A stretch of 64,000 nt of DNA from Enterobacter ludwigii (GCF_001750725.1 NZ_CP017279.1:2976001-3040000), one strand, 5' to 3'; shown: positions 9,354-18,316, counted from the first letter of the stretch. A program made the numbers and translations. Notes: a model not told the origin generated them from the sequence alone.

Positions 9354-10640
9354 TCACTGCATCCCTAACACGCGCGGCAGCCACAGCGAGATGGCCGGGA
9401 TGTACGTCACCATCGCCAGCACCACCAGCAGCATGCCGTAAAACGGCAGCATGGCGCGAACCACATGCTCGATTTTCTGTTTACTTACCGCGCTCGCCAC
9501 AAACAGCACCGAACCAACCGGCGGCGTAATCAGCCCGATCCCCAGGTTCACCATCATGATCATCCCAAAATGCACCGGATCGATGCCCAGCGAATTGGTC
9601 ACCGGCAACAGCACTGGCGTCAGGATCAGGATGATCGGCGCCATGTCCATTAACGTGCCGATCAGCAGCAGCATGATGTTGAGATACATCAGGATCACGT
9701 ACTTGTTATCGGAGAGCGAGGTGAAGAACTCGGTGATACGGCTCGGGAGCTGCATGTAGGTCATCACCGCGCCAAACGCCGCCGCAAAGCCAATCAGTAT
9801 CATCACGATGGTGACGGTTTTCACCGTCCTGCACATCAGCTTCGGCAGCTCGTTCCATTTGTAGTCCCGGTAGATAAACATGGTGACAAAGAACGCCCAC
9901 AGACAGGCCACGGCAGCGGATTCCGTTGCGGTAAATATCCCGGACAGTATCCCGCCGAGAATAATCACCACGGTCATCAGCCCCCACAGCGCGTCCAGCG
10001 TGATTTTCAGCGCCTGCTTAAAGGGAATTTTTTCCCCTTTCGGGTAGCCACGTTTGCGGGCAAAGCCCAGACACATTGCCATCAGGCTTACGCCGAGCAG
10101 CAGCCCTGGCAGCACCCCCGCGATAAACAGCGTCGCGATAGAGACCGTCCCGCCTGCCGCGAGGGAATAAATTACCGAGTTGTGGCTGGGCGGGATCAAA
10201 ATCGCCTGTACCGACCCGCTGGCGGTCACCGCCGCCGCATAATCGCGCGGATAGCCCTTCTTCTCCATCTCCGGGATCATTACGCTGCCAATGGAGGCCG
10301 TATCCGCCACCGACGAGCCGGAAATCGCGCCGAAGAACGTGGAGGCCACAATATTCACCAGCGACAGCCCACCGCGAATAAAGCCAACAAACACGTAGGC
10401 GAAATTGACCAGCCGTCGGGCAATCCCCCCTTCCGCCATAATCGCACCCGCGAGAATAAAGAAGGGGATCGCCAGCAGCGTGAATTTATTCACCCCGCTG
10501 GTTATCTGAATCATCAGCGCCTCGAGGGGTAAATCTATCCACAACGCGCCCGCGACGGCGCTTAGCCCGACGGCAAAGGCCACCGGCATCCCCAGCGCCA
10601 GCAAAATGGCGAGGGTGAATAACAAAACGAATGCATCCAT
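9354..10640 (-). CDS. TRAP transporter large permease subunit (DctM family)
   Basis: 428 residues with about twelve hydrophobic segments, the size and layout of DctM/SiaM/YiaN-type permeases. Family motifs such as ALGMPVAFAVGLS near the N-terminus, FIRGGLSLVNIVASTFFG and TPPVGSVLFVAS are present. The large subunit carries solute across the inner membrane by sodium- or proton-coupled elevator movement. It is the last of three genes (dctP-dctQ-dctM order), 10 bp after the small permease. The module is inserted between zntA and tusA, which adjoin in E. coli K-12. Substrate cannot be read from the permease alone. Confidence 0.93.
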   Translation of the reverse strand: MDAFVLLFTLAILLALGMPVAFAVGLSAVAGALWIDLPLEALMIQITSGVNKFTLLAIPFFILAGAIMAEGGIARRLVNFAYVFVGFIRGGLSLVNIVASTFFGAISGSSVADTASIGSVMIPEMEKKGYPRDYAAAVTASGSVQAILIPPSHNSVIYSLAAGGTVSIATLFIAGVLPGLLLGVSLMAMCLGFARKRGYPKGEKIPFKQALKITLDALWGLMTVVIILGGILSGIFTATESAAVACLWAFFVTMFIYRDYKWNELPKLMCRTVKTVTIVMILIGFAAAFGAVMTYMQLPSRITEFFTSLSDNKYVILMYLNIMLLLIGTLMDMAPIILILTPVLLPVTNSLGIDPVHFGMIMMVNLGIGLITPPVGSVLFVASAVSKQKIEHVVRAMLPFYGMLLVVLAMVTYIPAISLWLPRVLGMQ

Positions 10641-10650
10641 TGTTCACCCC

Positions 10651-11160
10651 TTAACTGTGGTTGCCGATCAGCACGACGGGACGGTTTTCCTGCGAGCCAA
10701 ACAGCAGGCGCTCAATCACAAACAGGATCAGAACGGCAGAGCCCACCGGCAGCGGCAGATAGCTCTCGCCGGAGGTCAGGACCGGAAATTCGGCGACCGG
10801 TTGCTCCCAGAGTTCGACGCACAGCCAGTAGCTGTACCAGAACATCAGGCCAGCGATCAGCAGCATCAGCAGATCAACGGCCCGTGCGCAGACGGTTTTT
10901 AACGGCCCGGGCAGCCGGTCGGTGAGCATATTCACCGCAATGTGCGAACCGGCACGGTAGCTGACCGCCGCGCCGATAAAGGTGAAGGTCACCATGCAGA
11001 TGATGGCAACCGGCTCCGGCCAGGATTCACCGCGGTTAAGCACATAGCGCGAAAAGATGCCGATGGGGATCACAATCGTCATCACCAGCAGCGAGATGCC
11101 CGCCACGGCCATCGCCAGCAGGTAGAGACGGTCCATCCACTTCAGATAGAGTTCGGACAT
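10651..11160 (-). CDS. TRAP transporter small permease subunit (DctQ family)
   Basis: 169 residues with four predicted membrane segments, the normal form of DctQ proteins. The stretch SRYVLNRGESWPEPVA resembles the conserved NR(Y/F)...W.EE region after the first helix. It forms the membrane complex with the large permease. It is 11 bp downstream of the binding-protein gene and 10 bp upstream of the large permease, so all three are one operon. Confidence 0.9.
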   Translation of the reverse strand: MSELYLKWMDRLYLLAMAVAGISLLVMTIVIPIGIFSRYVLNRGESWPEPVAIICMVTFTFIGAAVSYRAGSHIAVNMLTDRLPGPLKTVCARAVDLLMLLIAGLMFWYSYWLCVELWEQPVAEFPVLTSGESYLPLPVGSAVLILFVIERLLFGSQENRPVVLIGNHS

Positions 11161-11171
11161 ACGTACTCCGG

Positions 11172-12143
11172 TTACTTGACGTCAGCGATGGCCTTCATCA
11201 GATCCTGATGCTTTTCGCCATACTGGGCGCGCACCGGCTCTGTGGCTTTGATAAATACCGTTTTGTCGATCTCGTGGAACTGCACCCCGCCAGCCTTCAT
11301 TTTTTCCAGCGCCTGGGCGTTATAGGCTTCCCACAACTTACGTTGTTCAAACTGGGCTTCACGGGCCAGGGTCAGGATCTTTTTCTGCTCGTCGGCGCTG
11401 AGTTTGTCCCACTTCACTTTTGAGTAGAGCAGCATTTCCGGGGTGATAAAGTGGCCGCTGAGGGTGTAGTTTTTGGCGACCGGCATATAGTTATGCGCGA
11501 CATAGGTCGGTGGATTATTCTCCGCGCCGTCAATCACGCCGGTTTGCATCCCGCTGTAAACTTCGCTCACCCCCATTGCCACCGCGTTAGCACCCATATC
11601 TTTCAGCGTCGCCAGCGCCACCGGACTGCCCTGTACGCGGATTTTCTTCCCTTTCAGATCGTCGGGTTTAACAATCGGATCTTTGGTGATCAGGTTGCGG
11701 GTGCCGGAGTCCATCCAGCCGAGGAACACCAGTCGTGATTTCGGGTTGGCAGTTAGCTTATCGCCAATTTGCTTGCCGATATCCCCGTCGATCACTTTGT
11801 GCATGTGGTCTTCATCGCGGAAAACGTAGGGCAGCGTGAAGACTTCGATATCGGGCAGGATGGCCGCCACCGGCGCCATCGAGACGCGGATCATATCGAT
11901 CGCCCCCATCTGCGCCTGCTCAATCATCTGTTTTTCATCCCCCAGCACGCCGCCGGGGAAGACCTTAATCTCCAGCTTGCCGTCGGTTTGTTGTTTGAGT
12001 TTTTCACCCATTTGCTGAACCGCCACCACGTTCGGGTAGCCTTCAGGGTGCACATCGGCGGCTTTGATGGTTTGCGCAGCGACAGAGCAGGCAAAAGCGG
12101 AGAGGCACAGGGCGGCCAGTAACGGCTTGAGGGTCGTTTTCAT
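11172..12143 (-). CDS. TRAP transporter solute-binding protein (DctP family)
   Basis: 323 residues with a Sec signal peptide (about 1-23, cleavage after SVAA). The conserved DctP region GKKIRVQGSP contains the family arginine that salt-bridges substrate carboxylates, and GVIDGAENNP the second ligand loop. The family binds carboxylated solutes (C4-dicarboxylates, sialic acid, uronates, 2-oxo acids) in the periplasm. It is the first gene of the operon. A KdgR-like palindrome 30 bp upstream hints at a uronate-type substrate, which is inference only. No regulator or catabolic gene is adjacent. Confidence 0.93.
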   Translation of the reverse strand: MKTTLKPLLAALCLSAFACSVAAQTIKAADVHPEGYPNVVAVQQMGEKLKQQTDGKLEIKVFPGGVLGDEKQMIEQAQMGAIDMIRVSMAPVAAILPDIEVFTLPYVFRDEDHMHKVIDGDIGKQIGDKLTANPKSRLVFLGWMDSGTRNLITKDPIVKPDDLKGKKIRVQGSPVALATLKDMGANAVAMGVSEVYSGMQTGVIDGAENNPPTYVAHNYMPVAKNYTLSGHFITPEMLLYSKVKWDKLSADEQKKILTLAREAQFEQRKLWEAYNAQALEKMKAGGVQFHEIDKTVFIKATEPVRAQYGEKHQDLMKAIADVK

Positions 12144-12172
12144 CGGGTCAACTCCAGGGTAGTGAGATAAGC

Positions 12173-12191
12173 GTTAAAACAGTGTTTTATT
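12173..12191 (-). promoter_or_regulatory. KdgR-like operator upstream of TRAP operon
   Basis: On the minus strand AATAAAACACTGTTTTAAC matches 17 of 19 positions of the KdgR consensus AATRAAAYRNYRTTTYATT as I recall it. It contains the palindrome AAAACA-C-TGTTTT and ends 30 bp ahead of the dctP start, a position suited to repression. KdgR controls pectin and hexuronate catabolism in enterobacteria. Confidence 0.45.
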
Positions 12192-12288
12192 TTTGTACGC
12201 TTAAAAACTAGACTACGGCCGGAAAAGCGGAGGTGAAGCGCCTCACAAAAGCGTGAAATTTTGAAACGATGGTTTAGAAAGGTTTTCT

Positions 12289-12309
12289 CCCTCTCCTTGT
12301 GGGAGAGGG
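12289..12309. repeat. REP-like palindrome, copy 3
   Basis: CCCTCTCC-TTGT-GGGAGAGGG, followed by TCGGGGTGAGG. It lies between the tusA stop and the TRAP operon promoter, in the path of tusA transcripts. Confidence 0.8.
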
Positions 12310-12334
12310 TCGGGGTGAGGCCATCAGGCCGCAC

Positions 12335-12577
12335 TTACCCCTTACGGATCACATACCGGTACGGCAGCGTTTCGGTCTGCTGTGCCACCAGCTCATGTTC
12401 CATAAAGGTACAAAAACCGGGAATGTCGCGGGTGGTGGCGGGGTCGTCGGCGATGATCAGCAGCGTCTCACCGGTCTGCATGTTGCGCACGGTTTTACGT
12501 ACCATCATTACCGGCTCCGGGCAGCGAAGGCCCTGAGCATCAAGGGTGTGGTCTGGGCTGGAAAACAGATCGGTCAT
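12335..12577 (-). CDS. tusA: Sulfur transfer protein TusA
   Basis: 80 residues from the ATG at 12577; the frame stays open upstream but homology to E. coli TusA (81 residues, formerly SirA) starts here. The persulfide-carrying cysteine is Cys19 in [11 protein letters not shown]. TusA takes sulfur from IscS and passes it to TusBCD for 2-thiolation of tRNA wobble uridine, and also serves molybdopterin synthesis. It is divergent from yhhQ. Confidence 0.96.
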   Translation of the reverse strand: MTDLFSSPDHTLDAQGLRCPEPVMMVRKTVRNMQTGETLLIIADDPATTRDIPGFCTFMEHELVAQQTETLPYRYVIRKG

Positions 12578-12743
12578 GTTCTTCTCGGTCAGGTAAAAAC
12601 GGCTGTAGTTTACGCCCCATCGTCGGCAATGCAACCAGGTTAACGATTGCGTAAAAACTAACCATTGCAATGTCCGGCCAAAGCAGTATCATGCTGCGGT
12701 TTTTATTGGGTTCCCTCACCCCAACGTATAAAAAGGTTACAAC

Positions 12744-13409
12744 ATGATGCAGTTTTCTGATTCACAGCGCGTTAAAGCGTTGTTCTGGCTTTCGCTTTTT
12801 CATTTGCTGGTGATTACCTCCAGCAACTATCTGGTGCAACTCCCGATCTCCATCTTTGGTTTTCATACCACGTGGGGCGCGTTCAGTTTCCCGTTTATTT
12901 TTCTCGCCACTGATTTGACCGTGCGTATTTTCGGCGCACCGCTGGCTCGCCGCATTATTTTTGCGGTCATGCTGCCGGCGCTGTTCATTTCGTACGTGAT
13001 CTCTTCCCTGTTTTATATGGGAAGCTGGCAGGGGTTCGAGGCGTTAACGCACTTCAACCTGTTTGTCGCCCGTATCGCCTCCGCCAGCTTTATGGCCTAC
13101 GCGCTGGGGCAGATCCTCGACGTTCACGTGTTTAACCGCCTGCGTCAAAATCATCGCTGGTGGATGGCACCCACGGCGTCCACGCTGTTCGGCAACGTCA
13201 GCGACACGCTGGCCTTCTTCTTTATCGCATTCTGGCGTAGCCCGGACGCATTTATGGCCCAGCACTGGATGGAAATCGCCCTTGTGGACTACTGCTTCAA
13301 GGTGCTTATCAGCATTGTGTTCTTCCTGCCGATGTACGGCGTCCTGCTGAATATGCTGCTGAAAAGACTCGCAGATAAATCTGAAATCACAGCATTGCAG
13401 GCTGGTTAA
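12744..13409 (+). CDS. yhhQ: Queuosine precursor transporter YhhQ (QueT/YhhQ family, DUF165)
   Basis: 221 residues, the same length as E. coli YhhQ and nearly identical over recalled stretches (SNYLVQLPISIFGFHTTWG, GNVSDTLAFFFIAFW). It has six predicted membrane segments. In E. coli it imports the 7-deazaguanine precursors preQ0 and preQ1 across the inner membrane for queuosine tRNA modification. Two adjacent ATG codons (12744, 12747) could start it. It is divergent from tusA, and both neighbours serve tRNA wobble-base modification. I did not recognise a preQ1 riboswitch in the leader. Confidence 0.94.
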   Translation: MMQFSDSQRVKALFWLSLFHLLVITSSNYLVQLPISIFGFHTTWGAFSFPFIFLATDLTVRIFGAPLARRIIFAVMLPALFISYVISSLFYMGSWQGFEALTHFNLFVARIASASFMAYALGQILDVHVFNRLRQNHRWWMAPTASTLFGNVSDTLAFFFIAFWRSPDAFMAQHWMEIALVDYCFKVLISIVFFLPMYGVLLNMLLKRLADKSEITALQAG

Positions 13410-13481
13410 GGGTTCGCTTTATCAGTTGTGATAAGATGAACCAATCAGCCGTTATGGCCGTTTATCGAAAGGAAGAAGTTA

Positions 13482-14039
13482 ATGCGCAATCTGGTTAAAT
13501 ATGTCGGGATTGGCCTGCTGGTTGTGGGCCTTGCAGCCTGTGATAATAGCGACACGAAAACGCCTGCTCAGGGCGCGTCTGCAGAGAGCAACGCCACCGG
13601 TCAGCCGGTGAGTCTGCTGGACGGTAAACTCAGTTTCTCTCTGCCAGCAGATATGACTGACCAGAGCGGCAAGCTGGGTACCCAGGCGAACAATATGCAC
13701 GTTTACTCCGATGCAACCGGGCAGAAAGCCGTCATTGTGATTGTGGGCGACGACACCAGCGAAGACCTGGCCGTCATGACCAAACGTCTGGAAGATCAGC
13801 AGCGCAGCCGCGATCCGCAGCTGCAGGTCGTGACCAATAAATCTATCGAACTGAAAGGCCACACGCTGCAACAGCTGGACAGCATCATTTCAGCAAAAGG
13901 CCAGACCGCTTACTCTTCCGTGGTGCTTGGCAAGGTCGATAATAAACTGCTGACCCTGCAGATCACTCTGCCGGCGGAAAATCAGCAGAAAGCGCAGACG
14001 GCTGCTGAAAACATCATTAACACCATCGTGATCCAGTAA
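13482..14039 (+). CDS. dcrB: Lipoprotein DcrB
   Basis: 185 residues, as in E. coli. The signal sequence ends in a lipobox GLAAC, with Cys20 the lipidated residue. The mature part contains [18 protein letters not shown] and ends in IINTIVIQ, both family signatures. DcrB is a periplasmic, membrane-anchored lipoprotein needed for infection by phages C1 and C6 and linked to envelope biogenesis in E. coli; its biochemical role is unsettled. It is followed by a strong terminator that lies inside the end of the converging yhhS gene. Confidence 0.95.
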   Translation: MRNLVKYVGIGLLVVGLAACDNSDTKTPAQGASAESNATGQPVSLLDGKLSFSLPADMTDQSGKLGTQANNMHVYSDATGQKAVIVIVGDDTSEDLAVMTKRLEDQQRSRDPQLQVVTNKSIELKGHTLQQLDSIISAKGQTAYSSVVLGKVDNKLLTLQITLPAENQQKAQTAAENIINTIVIQ

Positions 14040-14043
14040 TTCT

Positions 14044-15261
14044 TCACGATGATGACGTGGCCTCCGGTGCCTGCACCGGGGGCCATTTTTTTAGCCGCCA
14101 TGTCAGCATCAATGCGATAACCACCAGACCCGCCGCGGCAAGATAGATTACCGGAACCCCTGCCCACGCCATCACCAGCCCCGCCAGCGGCCCGGTAATG
14201 CCCAGCGACATGTCCATAAACACCGTGTAGGTCGCCAGCGCCGACCCCTGGTTCTGCTGCGGCACGGCTTTTACCGCGACCACGCCGAGTGCCGGGAAGA
14301 CCAGCGAAAAGCCAGCGCCGGCGAGGAAAACGCCCATTTTCGCCATCCACGGTGCGGTGGCAATCCCGGTCAACACCAGCCCGACAATCTCTACCGCAAA
14401 GCAGATCAACGCCACATTCAGTCCCCCCAGACGGTTGATACCGTTCGGGAAGAGCAAACGCGCGCCGACAAACGCACAGCTAAACAGCGTCAGGGCAAAG
14501 GCTGCGCCGTCCCAGCCTTTGGCGTCATAGAAGAGAGTGATGAACGTGGCGATCACGCCGAAGCCGGTGGTTGCCAGCGCCAGCGCCATACCATAAGGCC
14601 AGACGCGCCCCAGCACCGCCCTGAACGGCAGTGGCTTGCCTTTGCTGGCCTTCACCTTCGGGCGCGGCAGGGCAAACAGAATCGCGAGCAGCGCGACGAC
14701 CATAATGGTGATAGCCAGCCCGGATAGCCCGCCATAGGCATAACAGATCACCCCCAGCGGTGCGCCCAGCGCCATTGCGCCGTAGGTGACGATACCGTTC
14801 CAGGAGATCACCCGGCCAATATGGGACGCACCCACCACACCCACGCCCCACAGCGTCGAACCGGTACCCGCCAGACTTTGCCCAATACCCAGAATCACAC
14901 GCCCCAGACAGAGCAGCGCCAGGCTGACCAGCGGCCAGTGGCTGGTGGTGGCGGCCAGCAGGTAGCCCAGACCACTCAGAAAACAGCCGCAGAGCCCCAC
15001 AATGACGATGCGCTTTGGCCCAAACAGATCCGCATAGCGCCCGGCATGCGGGCGGCTCAGGAGCGTGGCGAAATACTGCAGGCTGATGACCAGCCCCGCC
15101 CAGAATGCGCTAAAACCCATGACGTCATGGACATAGCCCGGCAACACCGCCAGCGGCAGGCCAATCGTCAGATAACTGGCGAAGTTAAAAATCACAACGG
15201 AAACAATGCGCAGATTGAGGCGCAATCCGCTCAGCGCCGGTTCGGCGGCATGCTCTGGCAT
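14044..15261 (-). CDS. yhhS: Major facilitator superfamily transporter YhhS
   Basis: 405 residues, the same as E. coli YhhS, with twelve predicted membrane segments. It has the MFS loop motif GRYADLFGPKRIVIVG after helix 2 and RVILGIGQSLAGTGSTLWG in helix 4. It belongs to the arabinose-efflux-like drug/sugar exporter group; the natural substrate is unknown. Its last codons overlap the hairpin that terminates dcrB, so the two genes converge with 4 bp between stop codons. Confidence 0.94.
   Translation of the reverse strand: MPEHAAEPALSGLRLNLRIVSVVIFNFASYLTIGLPLAVLPGYVHDVMGFSAFWAGLVISLQYFATLLSRPHAGRYADLFGPKRIVIVGLCGCFLSGLGYLLAATTSHWPLVSLALLCLGRVILGIGQSLAGTGSTLWGVGVVGASHIGRVISWNGIVTYGAMALGAPLGVICYAYGGLSGLAITIMVVALLAILFALPRPKVKASKGKPLPFRAVLGRVWPYGMALALATTGFGVIATFITLFYDAKGWDGAAFALTLFSCAFVGARLLFPNGINRLGGLNVALICFAVEIVGLVLTGIATAPWMAKMGVFLAGAGFSLVFPALGVVAVKAVPQQNQGSALATYTVFMDMSLGITGPLAGLVMAWAGVPVIYLAAAGLVVIALMLTWRLKKWPPVQAPEATSSS
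14058..14092 (+). terminator. dcrB intrinsic terminator inside the yhhS 3' coding end
   Basis: A 12-bp GC-rich stem (14058-14069 with 14074-14085, one G-U pair) and a CCTG loop are followed by seven T. It is read from the plus strand and lies wholly within the final codons of yhhS on the opposite strand. Confidence 0.92.
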
Positions 15262-15405
15262 GGGGTTTAACCTGAATTTTTACAACAGTGTTTCACTATT
15301 ACCACGGCAGGATAAGAAAATCAGCACTGACTTTCAGATTATCGGCTCCAGACGAAGCGGCCACCGGGCACTACACTTAACGGGCTATCACATTAAGGAA
15401 CCCGC

Positions 15406-16455
15406 ATGATACCGAACCAGTCCGACAAAGCAGGACTTCACATCTTATTAAAACTCGCCTGCCTGGTGGTTATCCTCGCAGGTATCCATGCTGCCGCTGA
15501 CATCATTGTCCAGCTCCTGCTGGCGCTCTTTTTTGCCATTGTGCTTAATCCGCTGGTGACCTGGTTTTTGCGCCGGGGCATCAGCCGTCCGGTAGCCATT
15601 ACTATCGTGGTCATCGTGATGATGATTGCCCTGACGGCGCTTTTCGGCGTGCTGGCGGCGTCGCTCAGTGAATTCTCCACCATGCTTCCACAGTACAACA
15701 AAGAGCTGACGCGTAAGATCGTTTCGCTTCAGGAGATGATGCCTTTTCTTAACCTGCATATCTCACCCGAGCGGATGTTACGCCGCATGGATTCAGAGAA
15801 GGTCATGACCTACGCCACCACCCTGATGACCGGCCTTTCCGGCGCGATGGCCAGCATCCTGCTGCTGGTGATGACGGTGGTGTTTATGCTGTTCGAGGTC
15901 CGCCATGTTCCTTATAAGCTGCGCTTTGCGCTGAATAACCCGCAAATTCATATTGCGGGTTTACACCGGGCCCTGAAGGGCGTGTCCAAATATCTGGCCC
16001 TGAAAACGCTGTTAAGCGTCTGGACCGGGGTGATTGTCTGGCTGGGACTGATGCTGATGGGCGTGCAGTTCGCGCTGATGTGGGGCGTACTGGCGTTTCT
16101 GCTGAACTACGTACCCAACATCGGCGCGGTGCTTTCCGCCGTGCCGCCGATGATTCAGGCGTTTCTGTTCAATGGCTTTTACGAGTGCATGCTGGTGGGG
16201 GCGCTGTTCCTGGTCGTGCATATGGTGCTGGGCAATATCCTTGAGCCGCGCATGATGGGCCACCGTCTCGGAATGTCGACGCTGGTGGTGTTCTTGTCGT
16301 TGCTGATCTGGGGATGGCTGCTGGGGCCGGTCGGGATGTTACTGTCAGTCCCGCTGACCAGCGTGTGTAAGATCTGGATGGAAACCACCAAAGGTGGCAG
16401 CAAACTGGCGATCCTGTTGGGTCCAGGGCGACCGAAAAGCCGTCTGCCGGGATAA
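15406..16455 (+). CDS. yhhT: AI-2E/PerM family transporter YhhT
   Basis: 349 residues, the same length as E. coli YhhT. It has about eight hydrophobic segments in the arrangement of the PF01594 family. The family motif FLLNYVPNIGAVLSAVPP is followed by helices ending in LEPRMMGHRLGMSTLVVFLSL. The family includes the AI-2 exporter TqsA and sodium/proton antiporters; no substrate is established for YhhT. It is the last backbone gene before the aryl polyene cluster. A strong terminator follows. Confidence 0.93.
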   Translation: MIPNQSDKAGLHILLKLACLVVILAGIHAAADIIVQLLLALFFAIVLNPLVTWFLRRGISRPVAITIVVIVMMIALTALFGVLAASLSEFSTMLPQYNKELTRKIVSLQEMMPFLNLHISPERMLRRMDSEKVMTYATTLMTGLSGAMASILLLVMTVVFMLFEVRHVPYKLRFALNNPQIHIAGLHRALKGVSKYLALKTLLSVWTGVIVWLGLMLMGVQFALMWGVLAFLLNYVPNIGAVLSAVPPMIQAFLFNGFYECMLVGALFLVVHMVLGNILEPRMMGHRLGMSTLVVFLSLLIWGWLLGPVGMLLSVPLTSVCKIWMETTKGGSKLAILLGPGRPKSRLPG

Positions 16456-16778
16456 CGGGTCCCACAACGCGTAACTGTGCAACACACCGAAAATTACCGC
16501 GACGCTCACCGCGCGGTAATTTTCATTTTCGCTAAGGAGGATTTCGCGTTATTTATTCCGCCCTAATAAATGAATCGTCATGCAAATATTTATTTAACGC
16601 AAATTACATGGCATATAATTCTCACCCTTTCGTTTCAATGCATTACACCTCCCCTCACGTAAAATAAACACCCACTTTTATATCGACAAAAATTATCTTC
16701 ATTAGCGATAATACCCCGCCAAAATATAATTTTTTAAAATTTCTGATTTAAATTGTTATTATTGATACGGAGTTGTTG
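16456..16778. other. Intergenic region at left border of the aryl polyene cluster
   Basis: No gene is visible. The first part holds the yhhT terminator (16489-16530). The rest, about 16550-16778, is markedly AT-rich against the surrounding GC-rich sequence and probably carries the promoter for the lipoprotein gene and the ape genes. I could not fix -10 and -35 elements. Confidence 0.6.
16489..16530 (+). terminator. yhhT intrinsic terminator
   Basis: Perfect 13-bp arms GAAAATTACCGCG (16489-16501) and CGCGGTAATTTTC (16512-16524) with a 10-base loop are followed by ATTTTC. The A/T-rich arm ends make it usable from either direction. Confidence 0.85.
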
Positions 16779-17168
16779 ATGAAAAAGATCATTAAATGGT
16801 TTGCTACTGTTGCTGTCGTCGGCGCACTGGCCGGTTGCGCGCGTACCGCCCCAATCGATCAGGTTCACGCTACTGTCAGTACAGGCCACACCGCTGAGCA
16901 GGTGAAAACCGCCATTCTGAAAGCAGGCCAGAAGCGCGACTGGATCATGAGCGAAGCGGGCCCGGGCGTAATTAAAGGCCGTCTGCAGGCACGCGACCAT
17001 TCGGTCGAAATCCGTATTCCTTATTCTGCGACAAGCTATTCAATTAATTACGAAAGCAGTATGAACCTGAAAGCCGCCGACGGTAAAATCCACAAGAACT
17101 ATAACCGCTGGGTTCATAACCTCGACCACGATATTCAGATGAACCTCTCTGCAGGCGCCGCGCTGTAA
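16779..17168 (+). CDS. Small lipoprotein at the head of the aryl polyene cluster
   Basis: 129 residues from the ATG at 16779, preceded by ACGGAG; a TTG two codons earlier is less likely. The signal sequence ends in a lipobox ALAGC with Cys20 lipidated. The mature protein is about 110 residues, with motifs HTAEQVKTAILKAGQKRDW and KNYNRWVHNLDHDIQ. By position it corresponds to the first gene (apeA) of characterised APE clusters, but I am not certain of that equivalence. It is separated from apeB by a hairpin that could end its transcript. It probably sits in the inner leaflet of the outer membrane. No function can be assigned from sequence. Confidence 0.85.
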   Translation: MKKIIKWFATVAVVGALAGCARTAPIDQVHATVSTGHTAEQVKTAILKAGQKRDWIMSEAGPGVIKGRLQARDHSVEIRIPYSATSYSINYESSMNLKAADGKIHKNYNRWVHNLDHDIQMNLSAGAAL

Positions 17169-17181
17169 TATTTTCCTCATG

Positions 17182-17210
17182 TCGGGCCGACATGGCCCGA
17201 TAACGTTTTT
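17182..17210 (+). terminator. Hairpin between the lipoprotein gene and apeB
   Basis: TCGGGCC and GGCCCGA form a 7-bp stem with a GACAT loop, followed by TAACGTTTTT. The interrupted T-run suggests partial termination, which would set lipoprotein and ape operon expression apart. Confidence 0.55.
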
Positions 17211-17235
17211 CTCGGCCTCATAAGGTTACGCACGC

Positions 17236-18300
17236 ATGTACGAAAAGGACACCCTCAACGCGCTGGACGCCATTACCGAAGCGCAACGCATCGCTTTTGC
17301 GCCGATGCTGTTTCAGACCGCGCGTTGTCTGCGTAATTCGGGCGTGCTTTCCTGGCTGGATAAAAAAGGGAAAACAGGGGCAAGTCTCGAGGAAATAACC
17401 GAAAACAGTACCCTGAGCAGTTATAGCGTAAGCGTATTGCTGGATATGGGATTAAGCGGACGGATCGTTACCTGTAAAGAAGGGCGCTATTTCCTGGCAA
17501 AGGTGGGCCATTTCTTATTGCATGACACCATGACTCGCGTGAATATGGATTTCACGCAGGATGTTTGTTACCAGGGGTTATTCCATCTGGCCGATGCCCT
17601 GCAGGAAGAAAAACCGGCGGGATTATCCGTGTTTGGCAACTGGCCAACCATCTATCCGGCATTATCACAATTACCCGCGCAGGCAAAAGAGAGCTGGTTC
17701 GCTTTTGATCATTACTATTCTGATGCTGCTTTCGACGCGGCGCTGCCATATATATTCGCAAGCTCGCCGACAAAATTGTACGATGTGGGCGGAAATACGG
17801 GTAAATGGGCGTTACGCTGCTGCCGCTATGACGACAATGTTGCCGTGACGATCCTTGACCTGCCACAGCAGATAACGCTGGCGCAGGAAAACATCGAAAA
17901 AGCAGGTTTATCTCATCGCATTGGCTTCCATGCTGTCGATATGCTTAGTCATGCGACATTGCCGGGTGAAGCCGATATCTGGTGGATGAGCCAGTTCCTG
18001 GATTGTTTCTCTCCGGACCAGATTGTCGCCATGTTGACTCGCGTTGCACAGGTTATGAAGCCCGGCGCGCGACTGTGCATCATGGAACTGTTCTGGGATG
18101 CCCAAAAATTTGAAGCCGCCTCATTCAGCCTGAATGCTACCTCGCTTTATTTCACCTGTATGGCGAACGGCAACAGCCGGTTTTACAGTGTAGAGAAATT
18201 TTATCACTACCTGGAGCGGGCCGGTTTCCACGTAGAACAGCGGCTGGACAACCTTGGGGTAGGTCATACCCTATTGATTTGTCAAAAAATTGAACAATAG
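17236..18300 (+). CDS. apeB: SAM-dependent methyltransferase ApeB
   Basis: 354 residues. The N-terminal part (1-100) looks like the winged-helix dimerisation domain of small-molecule O-methyltransferases. The SAM-binding glycine motif is LYDVGGNTGKWA near 180-190, followed by the acidic ILDLPQQ. In aryl polyene clusters the corresponding enzyme is thought to methylate the aryl head group or the carboxylate; the exact target is inferred here. It starts AAGG-N8-ATG after a hairpin and is followed 64 bp later by apeC, with another weak hairpin between. It is the first enzyme gene of the cluster. Confidence 0.88.
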   Translation: MYEKDTLNALDAITEAQRIAFAPMLFQTARCLRNSGVLSWLDKKGKTGASLEEITENSTLSSYSVSVLLDMGLSGRIVTCKEGRYFLAKVGHFLLHDTMTRVNMDFTQDVCYQGLFHLADALQEEKPAGLSVFGNWPTIYPALSQLPAQAKESWFAFDHYYSDAAFDAALPYIFASSPTKLYDVGGNTGKWALRCCRYDDNVAVTILDLPQQITLAQENIEKAGLSHRIGFHAVDMLSHATLPGEADIWWMSQFLDCFSPDQIVAMLTRVAQVMKPGARLCIMELFWDAQKFEAASFSLNATSLYFTCMANGNSRFYSVEKFYHYLERAGFHVEQRLDNLGVGHTLLICQKIEQ

Positions 18301-18316
18301 AGCAGTTGAACTGCCC

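Noticed and set aside
12140-12334. 64-codon open frame between the TRAP operon and tusA
   Set aside because: It runs across the REP-like palindrome and the TRAP promoter region and resembles no protein.
12578-12743. preQ1 riboswitch before yhhQ
   Set aside because: No pseudoknot with the expected conserved core could be recognised.
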